Below, in pieces: positions 16,691 through 25,479 of a stretch of 64,000 bases of DNA. The translations under genes and the position numbers were made by a program. The stretch is from Paenibacillus woosongensis (GTDB lineage: Bacteria > Bacillota > Bacilli > Paenibacillales > Paenibacillaceae): NCBI RefSeq assembly GCF_009725165.1, contig NZ_WNZW01000015.1, positions 43,161 through 107,160 on the forward strand. Direction: 5' to 3'. The notes below the pieces were generated by a model. It saw nothing but the letters and a program-made list of their open reading frames with translations. It was not told where the DNA came from and made no database searches. Each line of letters opens with the position of its first letter. Within the stretch, counting starts at the first letter, position 1.

Positions 16691-17005
16691 TCATAGTTTT
16701 TGTGTTTTGTCGCTAGGCTTGAACGTTAAGCCCTGGGAGTGCAAAGCATCCCTAAGTATTGGCATTGAACGCGGCCCTATACCGTGCAGCTGCAATATCT
16801 CGCGTTCGGTATAGGCCGATAGCTTTTGTAAAGTGGTGATCCCGTGGTGCTGTAATGCCCGTCTGGCAGGATTCGATAGAAGCGAAAGGAATCCAGTGTC
16901 GGGTTTCATGTCTTGTTCACAAACCGGACAGGTTGGACAGTCACTGCTTTTGTAGTATTGGTGACCTTGATCGCAAGTTCTTAATGTTTCTTGTGAAGGT
17001 GCCAT
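16691..17005 (-). CDS. Zinc-ribbon plus RNA polymerase alpha-CTD-like (HhH) protein
   Basis: A 104-residue protein. Cysteines 11, 23, 26 and 29 (CDQGHQYYKSSDCPTCPVC) form a likely zinc ribbon. Residues 42-95 resemble the helix-hairpin-helix of the RNA polymerase alpha C-terminal domain: NPARRALQHHGITTLQKL and ILQLHGIGPRSMPILRDAL. ATG at 17005 is picked for the GGAGGAGG nine bases before it. In this kind of small protein the fold usually binds DNA or protein partners; the role is unknown. It lies just after a histidine kinase remnant. Confidence 0.82.
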   Translation of the reverse strand: MAPSQETLRTCDQGHQYYKSSDCPTCPVCEQDMKPDTGFLSLLSNPARRALQHHGITTLQKLSAYTEREILQLHGIGPRSMPILRDALHSQGLTFKPSDKTQKL

Positions 17006-17027
17006 CGTGGAAATCCTCCTCCATATC

Positions 17028-17219
17028 TCATATCGGTAAATAGATCGTAAACACCGAGCCCTCACCCACCACGCTCTCTACCTCAACCCAGCCTCGATGG
17101 GCAAGGATGTTTTGCTGCGCAATTGCAAGCCCCAAGCCGCTTCGGCCGCTGGGACGAGCCCTGGAAGGGTCCGCCCTATAGAATCGGTTGAAGATATGAG
17201 GGATCTCCTCTTCGGATAT
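17028..17219 (-). pseudogene. Histidine kinase ATPase-domain tail (remnant)
   Basis: Only the last 63 residues of a sensor kinase remain: EEEIPHIFNRFYRADPSRA, then GRSGLGLAIAQQ and GEGSVFTIYLPI. No H-box, no start region and no response regulator are nearby. Frame upstream of 17219 loses similarity. It ends 23 bases before the start of the zinc-ribbon gene, which may once have been downstream in the same operon. Confidence 0.82.
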
Positions 17220-17340
17220 GCATAGGGCTGCGTTCCCCAACAAATGAGGAACGGTTTTATTTTTGCGCCTAGGGTCCAGACATTTATAATTGTAATATAT
17301 ATCCTACGGATACACTATTAGGAGGGCGGCATGTAATTTC

Positions 17341-18311
17341 AGCCAATATATTATGATGGGCAATTAGTGGCTAGGCAGCTGAAGCAAGATGTGCATTACA
17401 ATTTCGACGAGTTCCAGCGGAACGTTTACTTGAATGAAGCGGGCTCGGCGAAAGCAGAAGGGCTGCTGGGATGCGGCAATTTGTACGATTGCCATAATAG
17501 TCATTTTGTTAATCATCATTAAATTGCGCGCAGCATGCGGAATCGTTATTGAAAAAAGACGTCGATTACATCGTCCGGGACGGTAAAATCGAGCTGATCG
17601 ACAAATATACTGGCCGCGTGGCGGAGAACAAGTATTTGCCGGAGGGGCTGCAATCCGCGCTTGCGGTCAAAGAAGGGCTGCAACTGAAGGGCGGAGGGAA
17701 AATTCTCGGTACGATTACCCTGAGTTGTTGCTTCGCTTCGGCATTCATAAAGCCTTTCGCGCTCCTAGGCAGGATGAGGCACTCGAAGTTCCGGTGCTCC
17801 GTGGAAAAACTGAGCATATTCAGCGCGTTATTATGGGTCAAAACTTCCATATCCGCAAGGAACTGAACTGTTATGCAGATATGGTGGAGGATCAGCGGCG
17901 TATTCTATACGAGGAGCGGCTGGGAATTTTGAAAGGCGAGAAGCCGATGAGCCCTTCGGAGCAGCGGGTACGGCTTTTTTATATCGACCAGTTCTGGGCT
18001 GACATCTGGCTTACGTTTCTTACATTCGCGAAGGCATCCACTTGGAGAGCCTGGCCAGCCGCAATCCGATCGACGAATTTCATGAGCAAATCATCCAATC
18101 CTACGAGCAGATTCTGGCAAAAATAAATATGGAGTCGGCGAATATGCTTGTAAGGCTTGGAGGCTCGAATGATCCGGCGCAGTGGGAAAAGTTCGGGCTG
18201 AAGAGCCCTACTTCCACGCGGACTTATATTATCAACGATCAATACATCCAGAATAGTCGCAGTTCATGGACTACAATGATCGTATTGGCTTATTACCTTC
18301 GCAGTTTTTGA
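17341..18311 (+). pseudogene. Accessory secA (SecA2-type translocase) pseudogene
   Basis: Pieces of a SecA ATPase are spread over three frames: ARQLKQDVHYNFDEF and LNEAGSAKAEGLLGCGNLY (to about 17515); KKDVDYIVRDGKIELIDKYT and YLPEGLQSALAVKEGLQ (to 17730); GQNFHIRKELNCYADMVED, KPMSPSEQRVRLFYID (to 18010); then LESLASRNPIDEFHEQI and NDPAQWEKFGLKSPT to the stop at 18309. At least two frameshifts and a large deletion removing the second ATPase motor half are evident. A functional accessory SecA needs about 780 residues. No SecY2 or glycosylated adhesin genes are in the window. Confidence 0.88.
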
Positions 18312-18451
18312 GTCCGATGTTCGGGTGGTCAAAATTTTGTGCAGGCCGAATACGAGTTCTAAATGAAGGAGGACAAGCATCGGTGTCTGATTGCCGCCTG
18401 GATTTCGAGAACGCTATCAATACGAATTTTGCACCAAAATGATTCTGTTCG

Positions 18452-18508
18452 AAAATTCATACTGAATCGTTATGTTTTTGCCAATTTGAGCAATTGTGTA
18501 TGAATTTT
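18452..18508. repeat. 11-bp perfect inverted repeat
   Basis: AAAATTCATAC at 18452-18462 and its exact complement at 18498-18508, with a 35-base spacer, in the noncoding stretch 18312-18964. The stretch otherwise holds no clear gene; a 19-codon frame after a GGAGG at about 18369 looks like debris. Confidence 0.5.
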
Positions 18509-18870
18509 CATATAGAAATCATAGAATTAAACGTTTGAAGGATAATTTGTATGATTTTTCGACTACAGTATACAAAAAATCGCTTGAAATAACGTAGTAA
18601 AGGATCGATTCATTCATCGTAAAGGGAATAATTGAGGCTGATCGAGCAGTATTTTACATTAATCCTTGATGCGACTTTATGTTTATTCTATAATCCAAAA
18701 TATGGAGATGGGGGAAAGGGGACTCGCAGGCTAATGTGGACATCCTTGTAATGGTCTGATTGAATCTGATCGCATGAATCCGGTAATGGCAAGGGCCATT
18801 GCTCTCGTTCATCATGCCGATCTTCAACCATTTCAAGGAACGCGAGCAACCGTTCGAACTACCTGTTGCG

Positions 18871-18897
18871 CGGATACTTGAGGTATCCGTTTTTTTG
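18871..18897 (+). terminator. Terminator-like hairpin 68 bases before the SDR gene
   Basis: Stem CGGATAC/GTATCCG, 5-nt loop and a run of seven T's. It lies between decayed sequence and the start of an intact SDR gene. It either ends transcription from upstream or acts as an attenuator in the SDR leader; no known riboswitch or T-box motif was found. Confidence 0.78.
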
Positions 18898-18964
18898 TTT
18901 AACGGCGGGATGAATCCATCTCCAAGGGCGCTCTCGTCTCCACTTAACGGGAGGTATATCGAAA

Positions 18965-19762
18965 ATGACCAAATTACAACATAAAATTGCCATCGTCACG
19001 GGGGCGAGTCGTCCAGGCAGTATTGGGGCTGCAATTTGCCGGGCATTGGCTAACGATGGTGCCAGCCTGTTCTTTACACATTTGTATGATTACGATAAAG
19101 AATTTTATCCACAGGATGCTGATGAGAATTGGCCTGATTCTTTGGCGGGAGAACTGCGGCAATTGGGCGTTCAAGCTGCACATATGAAGTTGGATCTCGC
19201 CGTACCAGGTTCCGCGTCTCATTTGTTGGAGGAGGTCCGGAAAAGGGTTGGTCTTCCCACGATCCTCGTCAATAATGCGACATATAGTGTTGATGCTGAT
19301 TTCCGCCAACTAACCGATTCTATTATCGACGCGCACTGTGCTGTAAACATGAGGGGGACCTTCATGTTATCCGCTGAATTCGCCCGCATGCTCGAGGCCG
19401 AGAACAAAGCTCGTTCCTCGAATGGCGCACTCGGCGGCCGGATCATCAACCTCACTTCCGGCCAAGGGAAGGGCCCTATGCCTGGCAATCTTGCCTATGC
19501 GGCTACAAAAGGGGCCATCTCCGTGTTCACCGAATCCCTGGCCGCAGAGCTGGCACCGCTCCACATTACGGTCAACGCGGTCGATCCGGGTCCTACCGAC
19601 ACCGGCTGGATGTCCGAAGAGGTGAGGAATGTACTGCTGCCGCAATTTCCGATGGGCCGGATCGGTCTTCCGGAAGATGCGGCCCGGCTGATCGCTTTTC
19701 TGGCAAGCGACGATGCCCAATGGATTACCGGCCAAATCATTCATTCCAGAGGCGGTTTCTAA
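18965..19762 (+). CDS. Short-chain dehydrogenase/reductase
   Basis: A 265-residue classical SDR with cofactor motif TGASRPGSIGAAI, NNAT in place of NNAG, catalytic Ser in LTSGQGKG and the YAATK active site, then VDPGPTDTG. The insertion after strand 2 (YDYDKEFYPQDADENWPD) is a hallmark of a FabG-like subgroup annotated as 3-ketoacyl-ACP reductase-like, sometimes linked with aminoglycoside-type chemistry; true substrate unknown. GGGAGG lies well before the ATG. It appears to be the only intact gene between 17.1 and 20.6 kb. Confidence 0.9.
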   Translation: MTKLQHKIAIVTGASRPGSIGAAICRALANDGASLFFTHLYDYDKEFYPQDADENWPDSLAGELRQLGVQAAHMKLDLAVPGSASHLLEEVRKRVGLPTILVNNATYSVDADFRQLTDSIIDAHCAVNMRGTFMLSAEFARMLEAENKARSSNGALGGRIINLTSGQGKGPMPGNLAYAATKGAISVFTESLAAELAPLHITVNAVDPGPTDTGWMSEEVRNVLLPQFPMGRIGLPEDAARLIAFLASDDAQWITGQIIHSRGGF

Positions 19763-19871
19763 AAGAGTAGGTTCTTCAAGGGTAATCGAGACGAATACGA
19801 GCGAACGCTCGATTCATTCTGCGCTGAAAATGTTGAGACGAAGCGTTGACCACGTGTTGACTTCGGACAAT

Positions 19872-19924
19872 AAAAAATACATCGCTAGGAAGTACAGGCC
19901 CCATGACGATGTATTCAAGGTTAA
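19872..19924 (-). terminator. Minus-strand terminator after RibD_C-like pseudogene
   Basis: Stem ATACATCG/CGATGTAT with a long loop; read leftward it is followed by TTTTTT (complement of 19872-19877). Confidence 0.6.
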
Positions 19925-20006
19925 GTGACATTGAGTTAAATCTGTTTCCCTGGAATCTGATTAAATATATCCTGTCCGCTATAGTGATGATGAAGGTAGC
20001 ACGTAT

Positions 20007-20482
20007 TTATCGGCTGATCGCATAATGCAGTTGAACGACGCCGCCGCCAAGAGGTCTGTTAGTCCAGCAATTGTACAGGCGCCAGATTAAAAATCATTTC
20101 GTCTACAAGCCCTTGTTCTAGAAACGAGTTGTATCTCTGCACCACCGCTGATAAGAGCAGTTTGATGCCCCCTTTGCTTAAGATAGTTCAAGGCTTCTTG
20201 AGGCGACTTTACCACCGTTATGCCAGGGATGGTGCCGATGTTCTTCGACATAACCACGATGTCTAGCCCTGCAAAAGGGCCGCCCGAGCTTGACTGTTCC
20301 TCTTGGGACATTCTGCTTGGGTCCGTCATTTCCTCAAACGTCCTGCGTCCGACGATGAAATTACCTGCAGCATTTGCTTGTGCTGCGAAGTTGTCCAATG
20401 ATTCCTTTTTTGGCGGGTTATCGGTGCTGGTCTGTGCGTAATTGCCGTTTGCGGTTAGAGTTGCCCATAAGATGGTTTTCAT
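20007..20482 (-). pseudogene. Dihydrofolate reductase family (RibD C-terminal-like) pseudogene
   Basis: The N-terminal 118 codons are intact (MKTILWATLTANGNYAQT, NFIVGRRTFEEM, DIVVMSKN, ALISGGAEIQ). A small deletion near 20125 then shifts the frame: FLEQGLVDEMIFNLAPVQLLD continues in a second frame to 20059. A third frame gives LGGGVVQLHYAISR, the expected C-terminus, to a stop at 20007. So at least two indels inactivate the gene. Such stand-alone RibD_C/DHFR-like reductases have mostly unknown substrates. The start keeps its ribosome site. Confidence 0.85.
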
Positions 20483-20580
20483 TAATTTATCCTCCTCAGG
20501 ATCGATTTAGCGGAATGGTAGCTTTGCGGAAAGTGACGAACGATATGGACTAGAAAGATCACGAAATGATGGAATAGCAT

Positions 20581-20613
20581 TTTTAGAAAGGGCCATCCGC
20601 AGAGGATGGCCCT
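20581..20613 (-). terminator. Terminator after Dph6-like gene
   Basis: Perfect 10-bp stem (AGGGCCATCC/GGATGGCCCT), 5-nt loop; leftward tail TTTCTAAAA. Confidence 0.7.
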
Positions 20614-20694
20614 AAAACTTGGTTATGATATCTGTACATAGCGACTATCGGGTTATCATAACGCCATTATAAAAGTTGTTCAATTACCCCAAGT

Positions 20695-21384
20695 TCACGT
20701 TGCGAGCTCCAGTGGCAAGAAAGCATATTCCCCGTTACGAATGATTTTGCCTTTGCTTATGGAAATTGGCTTATTGAATATGGGGCCATCAATGACGGCC
20801 GTATGGAACTCTCCACCTTCTCCGCAGGGGTCGATCCTGCGCGCTTCGAGCTCCTTCACATAATCTAGAGTCAGCACGCGCCCTAGATCTTCCTCTTTCA
20901 TGCCTAACGATACATTCACTGTAACGATCACTGTAACGAATCCAAGATGAATGAATTTTTCAACAACGTCTCGATGATTCATTTCCCATAGAGGCATGCC
21001 TAGCTTTAATCCAGCATTTTTTGTCACCTTGTCGTGCCAGCACCCGTGGGCAGGCATATCCAGATCGCCGGTTACTAATGCCTCTGCTCCCTGACTTTTA
21101 GCGTTTATCAGCAGGCGCATAAAATTCTCTTCGTAATCTGCCCAGCTTGAGGCTGCGGTATATAGAGGCAGGCCCATGGACTCCGCTTGAGCCTGCAAGA
21201 ACGCTGGAGGCAGGCCATGGGACCGGGAGCGGTACCCTTCTTCTTCTAACATTACGATAAGTCCAATGGCTTCTCCAACCTGCATCGCTTTGTACAAGGC
21301 TAGTGTGCTGTCCTTTCCGCCGCTAAAGGAAGCGATAAATTTATGTCCATCTGCGCCAGTTTTCCAATTGAAAGCTTCGGTCAT
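20695..21384 (-). CDS. Dph6-like (diphthine-ammonia ligase family) PP-loop ATPase
   Basis: A 229-residue N-type PP-loop ATPase with the signature SGGKDS at 21-26, the Dph6-type GDLDMPAHGCWHDKV segment, and the C-terminal DPCGEGGEFHT motif characteristic of the Dph6 family. In eukaryotes and archaea Dph6 amidates diphthine on EF2; bacteria lack diphthamide, so the bacterial substrate is not known. ATP-dependent amidation or thiolation of another target is likely. A partial, decayed copy of this gene lies at 7280-7393. The gene is divergent from GH115 and monocistronic. Confidence 0.88.
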   Translation of the reverse strand: MTEAFNWKTGADGHKFIASFSGGKDSTLALYKAMQVGEAIGLIVMLEEEGYRSRSHGLPPAFLQAQAESMGLPLYTAASSWADYEENFMRLLINAKSQGAEALVTGDLDMPAHGCWHDKVTKNAGLKLGMPLWEMNHRDVVEKFIHLGFVTVIVTVNVSLGMKEEDLGRVLTLDYVKELEARRIDPCGEGGEFHTAVIDGPIFNKPISISKGKIIRNGEYAFLPLELAT

Positions 21385-21437
21385 TCCTCTCGTTCTCCTT
21401 TAAAACTTGTTTAATTTGCAAACCTTTTTCTTAAGTT

Positions 21438-21473
21438 AGTATATATCTTTTAACAACCAATCTAATATATACT
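21438..21473. promoter_or_regulatory. Inverted repeat between Dph6-like and GH115 genes
   Basis: Perfect 9-bp arms AGTATATAT (21438-21446) and ATATATACT (21465-21473) with 18-base spacing in the 153-base divergent gap. AT-rich, so partly chance, but it is placed where a shared operator or the GH115 promoter would sit. Confidence 0.4.
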
Positions 21474-21537
21474 TTGCTGTAATTATATGAAGAGAGCATA
21501 TACTGGATAAAAAAACAGCAGCGGAAAGGAAGCCACT

Positions 21538-24471
21538 ATGGAATTCACGATATCTCAAGAGATTTTGAAAAATGTAACCGCTTCAAATGGCGGAGCATCC
21601 ATGTCAGACGCGTTATTTTACCGGGAAGAGGAAGCTTTTAGCGGCGTGAATAAGATTGCCCGCAAGGTGATGCACGACGTAGAACTGGTATTTGGTTATG
21701 CACCGCAAGCCACCACAGACAGAAGTCAGCTGGGGAAGAATGCTATTGTGTATGGAACCGCGGGCCACAGTCCGATGCTGCTCGAGCTGGAAGAGAAACA
21801 GCTGATTAATTTGTCAGAAATCCAGGGAAAGAGGGAAGTGTTTTTATTCCAGGTCGTTGAGCGTCCCTTTGAAGGTGTCGAAAAGGCCCTGGTCATCGCA
21901 GGCAGTGATAAACGCGGTACGATCTACGGTCTGTTTCATCTGTCGGAGCGGCTTGGGGTTTCTCCGTTGGTGGACTGGGCGAATGTGAAGCCGCAGCACA
22001 AAGCATCTTTTAATTTGGCTGCGGATTTGAAATATATCTCTAAGGAGCCCTCTGTTCGTTTTCGCGGCTTTTTTATCAATGATGAATGGCCGGCGTTTGG
22101 GAATTGGACCATGAAAAATTTCGGCGGGTTTAATGTGGAAATGTATGAGCATGTGTTTGAATTGCTGCTCAGATTGAAGGGGAATTATCTCTGGCCTGCG
22201 ATGTGGTCAGCTCGTTTCTATGATGACGGCCCGGGCCTGGCTAATGCGGAATTGGCGGATGAATATGGCGTCGTCATGGGGGCTTCCCATCATGAGCCTT
22301 GCTTGCGGTATGGAGAGGAATATAAATATCTCCGCGGAAAGGACTCAATTTATGGGGATGCGTGGAATTTCATCACGAACCGGGAAGGGATCACAAAATT
22401 CTGGGAAGACGGCCTGAAGCGGAGCGGCAAATATGAGAGCGTGATTACGGTCGGGATGCGGGGCGAGGCGGATACGGCCATCATGGGTAAAGAAGCTACG
22501 CTGGCGGACAATATCCAGCTGCTGCGAGAGGTATTGCAGACCCAAAATCGGTTGATTCAGGAACAGGTCCATCCTAACCTTTCCGAAGTACCAAGAATGC
22601 TGGCTTTATATAAAGAAGTGGAGCCGTTCTTTTATGGCGATGAAACAACGGCAGGATTGATCAACTCCGAGGAACTCACGGACGTCATTCTGATGCTTTG
22701 CGACGATAACCACGGCAATTTAAGGACCCTGCCAACGGAAGAAATGCGCAGCCACAGGGGCGGTTATGGGATGTATTATCATTTTGATTACCATGGCGGT
22801 CCGATTTCATATGAATGGATCAACAGTTCTTACCTTCCGAAAATATGGGAGCAAATGACGATGGCGTATGACTTTGGTGTCCGCGATCTTTGGATCGTCA
22901 ATGTGGGCGATATTGCAACTCAGGAATTCCCGTTATCTTATTTCCTGGACATGGCCTATGACTTTGAAACGTGGGGAACGCAAGCTATCAACAAGACGGA
23001 TCTCTATACGAAGCAATGGATTCGGAGGCAGTTTGCCGGCGTGTTCCATGAGGAAGAGATGGAGAAGGTCTTTGAGCTGCTGACAGGCTATACCCGGATT
23101 GCCCATAAGCGCAGACCCGAACATATGAATTCAAATGTCTATCACCCGGTAAATTATAAGGAAGCGGATGATTTGCTGCATCAAATCGATCACCTGTTGG
23201 ATCTGGCGAATGAACTGGTTGAGACGGTGGATGAAGCGGATTTGCCGGTTTATTTTGCGCTAGTCTATTATCCGGCTGTCGGGAATCTCAATCTGCAAAA
23301 AATGTGGCTGCTCACCGGTAAGAATCATTACAAAGCCAAGCTCGGGGAAATAGAAGCCAACAAGCTTGCGGAGCGGATTCGAGAATGTATGAATAGAGAT
23401 CGGGAGCTTGTGAAGCAATTCCATACGATAGATCATGGCAGATGGTACGGCATGGGGCTCTCCGAGCATATCGGCTTTACGCAATGGAATGAAGACGAAG
23501 CCCACAATCCGATTCTCATGCATGTTTTGCCTGCAAATAAACCTAGATTATTGGTCACTGTAGATGGAACGACGCAGCGCAGTGAAGGAAGCGCATGGCA
23601 TATCAATAAATTAGTTATGAATGACTTTCTGCAGCCGGATGTGGAGGAAGCTTCCTTTACGATTTCCAGTATTAGCGATCTGCCTGCGGAGTATAGGATT
23701 ATCTGCAATCATCCGTGGCTGACATGTTCAAGCCTGAGCGGAAGCCTGGACGGTAAAGAGAAAACTACGGAAATCATTCATGTGAAAATAGACCGCAGCG
23801 CGATGAAGGGCGAGACCGAAGGCCATATTGTTATTGAAATGCCGGTAGGGACCTGTACAATAATGGTAAACGTGTCTAACCTTGATTTTAATGAGCTGCC
23901 TAACATGACCTTCATAGAAACGAACGGGTACATTTCCATAGAAGCTGAACATTATGCTCTGAACAAGGAAGCCGTCAAGGAGAATGGGGAAGCTAGCAGA
24001 TTTGAAGTGATACACGGGTATGGCAAGACCTTATCCGCGGTGAAGGCCTTTCCGACAACAGAATACTTTACGGCCGGTGAAGACGCCCCTTATCTGGAAT
24101 ATCATTTCTGGGTACAGGAAGGCGGAGCGTATGAGATAGAGCTCTATATGCAGCCGTCTAATCCAGTGACAAATGAAGGGACATTATTATGCGGGATCCA
24201 GGCCAACGAGGAAGAGATCAACGTAGTCAATACACTTCCTGAGGGCTATCGGGTGGATGACAGGAATTGGGCTGCAGGTGTGCTTGATCACATTCGCAGG
24301 TACAGATCGGGAATCCGCTGCCGGGAAGGATTAAATACATTAAGGATTTTTGCCGTATGTCCGGCTTTTGTATTAGAGAAACTGGTCATTTATCCGGTAG
24401 GCAAGGAACCTGCAGACAGCTATCTGGGACCTGCAGAAACCTACTATGTGGGTAGAGAACGCAAGCTGTAG
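21538..24471 (+). CDS. Glycoside hydrolase family 115 (xylan alpha-1,2-glucuronidase)
   Basis: A 977-residue GH115 enzyme, which removes 4-O-methyl-glucuronic acid side chains from xylan. Family blocks are seen: the N-terminal alpha/beta domain (VIAGSDKRGTIYGLFHLSE), then FFINDEWPAFGNWT, GNYLWPAMWS, GMRGEADTAI and YYHFDYHGGP in the barrel, a helical region, and a C-terminal beta domain. No signal peptide is present, so it probably acts on imported oligosaccharides in the cytoplasm. Start ATG has GGAAAGGAAG upstream. No xylanase or importer is adjacent; a MoxR-DUF58-DUF4129 operon follows 31 bases later. Confidence 0.93.
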   Translation: MEFTISQEILKNVTASNGGASMSDALFYREEEAFSGVNKIARKVMHDVELVFGYAPQATTDRSQLGKNAIVYGTAGHSPMLLELEEKQLINLSEIQGKREVFLFQVVERPFEGVEKALVIAGSDKRGTIYGLFHLSERLGVSPLVDWANVKPQHKASFNLAADLKYISKEPSVRFRGFFINDEWPAFGNWTMKNFGGFNVEMYEHVFELLLRLKGNYLWPAMWSARFYDDGPGLANAELADEYGVVMGASHHEPCLRYGEEYKYLRGKDSIYGDAWNFITNREGITKFWEDGLKRSGKYESVITVGMRGEADTAIMGKEATLADNIQLLREVLQTQNRLIQEQVHPNLSEVPRMLALYKEVEPFFYGDETTAGLINSEELTDVILMLCDDNHGNLRTLPTEEMRSHRGGYGMYYHFDYHGGPISYEWINSSYLPKIWEQMTMAYDFGVRDLWIVNVGDIATQEFPLSYFLDMAYDFETWGTQAINKTDLYTKQWIRRQFAGVFHEEEMEKVFELLTGYTRIAHKRRPEHMNSNVYHPVNYKEADDLLHQIDHLLDLANELVETVDEADLPVYFALVYYPAVGNLNLQKMWLLTGKNHYKAKLGEIEANKLAERIRECMNRDRELVKQFHTIDHGRWYGMGLSEHIGFTQWNEDEAHNPILMHVLPANKPRLLVTVDGTTQRSEGSAWHINKLVMNDFLQPDVEEASFTISSISDLPAEYRIICNHPWLTCSSLSGSLDGKEKTTEIIHVKIDRSAMKGETEGHIVIEMPVGTCTIMVNVSNLDFNELPNMTFIETNGYISIEAEHYALNKEAVKENGEASRFEVIHGYGKTLSAVKAFPTTEYFTAGEDAPYLEYHFWVQEGGAYEIELYMQPSNPVTNEGTLLCGIQANEEEINVVNTLPEGYRVDDRNWAAGVLDHIRRYRSGIRCREGLNTLRIFAVCPAFVLEKLVIYPVGKEPADSYLGPAETYYVGRERKL

Positions 24472-24502
24472 TTGCAACATAACTCTTTTAGGCGGTGAAA
24501 TG

Positions 24503-25471
24503 ATGAATTTGCAGGAAGCAGTATCGATATCGAAGCGGATTCGCGCCAATGTCAGCCAAGTGATCGTGGGGAAGGAAGAAGTGATTGAACTGTTGCTGGC
24601 TTCCTTGTTCGGCAACGGACATGTGCTGCTGGAGGATGTGCCTGGGACGGGCAAAACGCTGATGGCCAAGGCTCTGGCCCGTTCACTGGACGGACAGTTT
24701 AAGAGAATCCAATTTACCCCTGATTTATTGCCCTCTGATCTGAGCGGAATCAATTTCTATAACCAGAAGACAAGTGAGTTCGAGTTCAGGCCAGGCCCTG
24801 TGTTCACTCAGGTGTTGCTGGCCGATGAGATTAACCGGGCCACGCCGCGGACCCAGTCCAGTCTATTGGAATGCATGGAGGAACGGCAGGTGACGATAGA
24901 CGGCGTGACCCATGAGCTGGCCAGACCGTTCTTCGTTATGGCAACTCAGAATCCGATCGATAACCAGGGAACGTTCCCGCTCCCTGAAGCTCAGCTTGAC
25001 CGCTTCCTGATGCGTATTGAGGTTGGTTATCCATCGCTTGAGGAGGGCGTAGACATTCTGCAGCGGTTCCAGGTACAAAGCCCGCTGCAGGAGTTAGGCC
25101 CTGTAGCTGCTGGTGTGGAAGTTGCTGCTGTACAGCGGTTTGTGGCTGGAATCAGCGTATCCAGGGATTTGCTGGAGTACATGGTTCGTCTTACTGAGGC
25201 GACCCGGCGGCATCCTGATGTGCGGCTGGGCGCTAGTCCACGGGCGAGCAGTGCTTTGCTGCGTGCCTCGCAGGGAATCGCTCTGCTTCAAGGGCGCGAT
25301 TATGTAACGCCGGATGATATCAAGCGGGTTGCCGAGCCGGTGCTGGCCCATCGCCTGCTGGTGCGCCGCGGACTCCGCCCTGATGATCAACAAGGAGATG
25401 CTGTAGTGCGTCAAGTGCTCAGTGAAGTGGAGGTCCCTGCTGAGGATGTACGGGCAGGAAGAAGGAAGTAG
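24503..25471 (+). CDS. MoxR-type AAA+ ATPase
   Basis: A 322-residue AAA+ protein of the MoxR family. Walker A is DVPGTGKTLMAKA, Walker B is LLADEINRA, sensor 1 is ATQNPID, with a PLPEAQLDRF segment typical of MoxR and the small C-terminal lid (LGASPRASSALLRASQ). MoxR proteins are thought to be chaperones that assemble or activate partner complexes. The second of two tandem ATGs (24503) has the better spacing from GGCGGTG. The DUF58 gene follows nine bases later. Confidence 0.93.
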   Translation: MNLQEAVSISKRIRANVSQVIVGKEEVIELLLASLFGNGHVLLEDVPGTGKTLMAKALARSLDGQFKRIQFTPDLLPSDLSGINFYNQKTSEFEFRPGPVFTQVLLADEINRATPRTQSSLLECMEERQVTIDGVTHELARPFFVMATQNPIDNQGTFPLPEAQLDRFLMRIEVGYPSLEEGVDILQRFQVQSPLQELGPVAAGVEVAAVQRFVAGISVSRDLLEYMVRLTEATRRHPDVRLGASPRASSALLRASQGIALLQGRDYVTPDDIKRVAEPVLAHRLLVRRGLRPDDQQGDAVVRQVLSEVEVPAEDVRAGRRK

Positions 25472-25479
25472 GTGGAGAC

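Noticed and set aside
18700..18870. T-box or riboswitch leader before the SDR gene
   Set aside because: No T-box AGGGTGGNACC element and no known riboswitch core; the gene is not an aminoacyl-tRNA or vitamin gene.
21573..21586. Possible cre (CcpA) site at the start of the GH115 gene
   Set aside because: TGTAACCGCTTCAA misses two conserved positions of the consensus and lies within the coding region; too weak.
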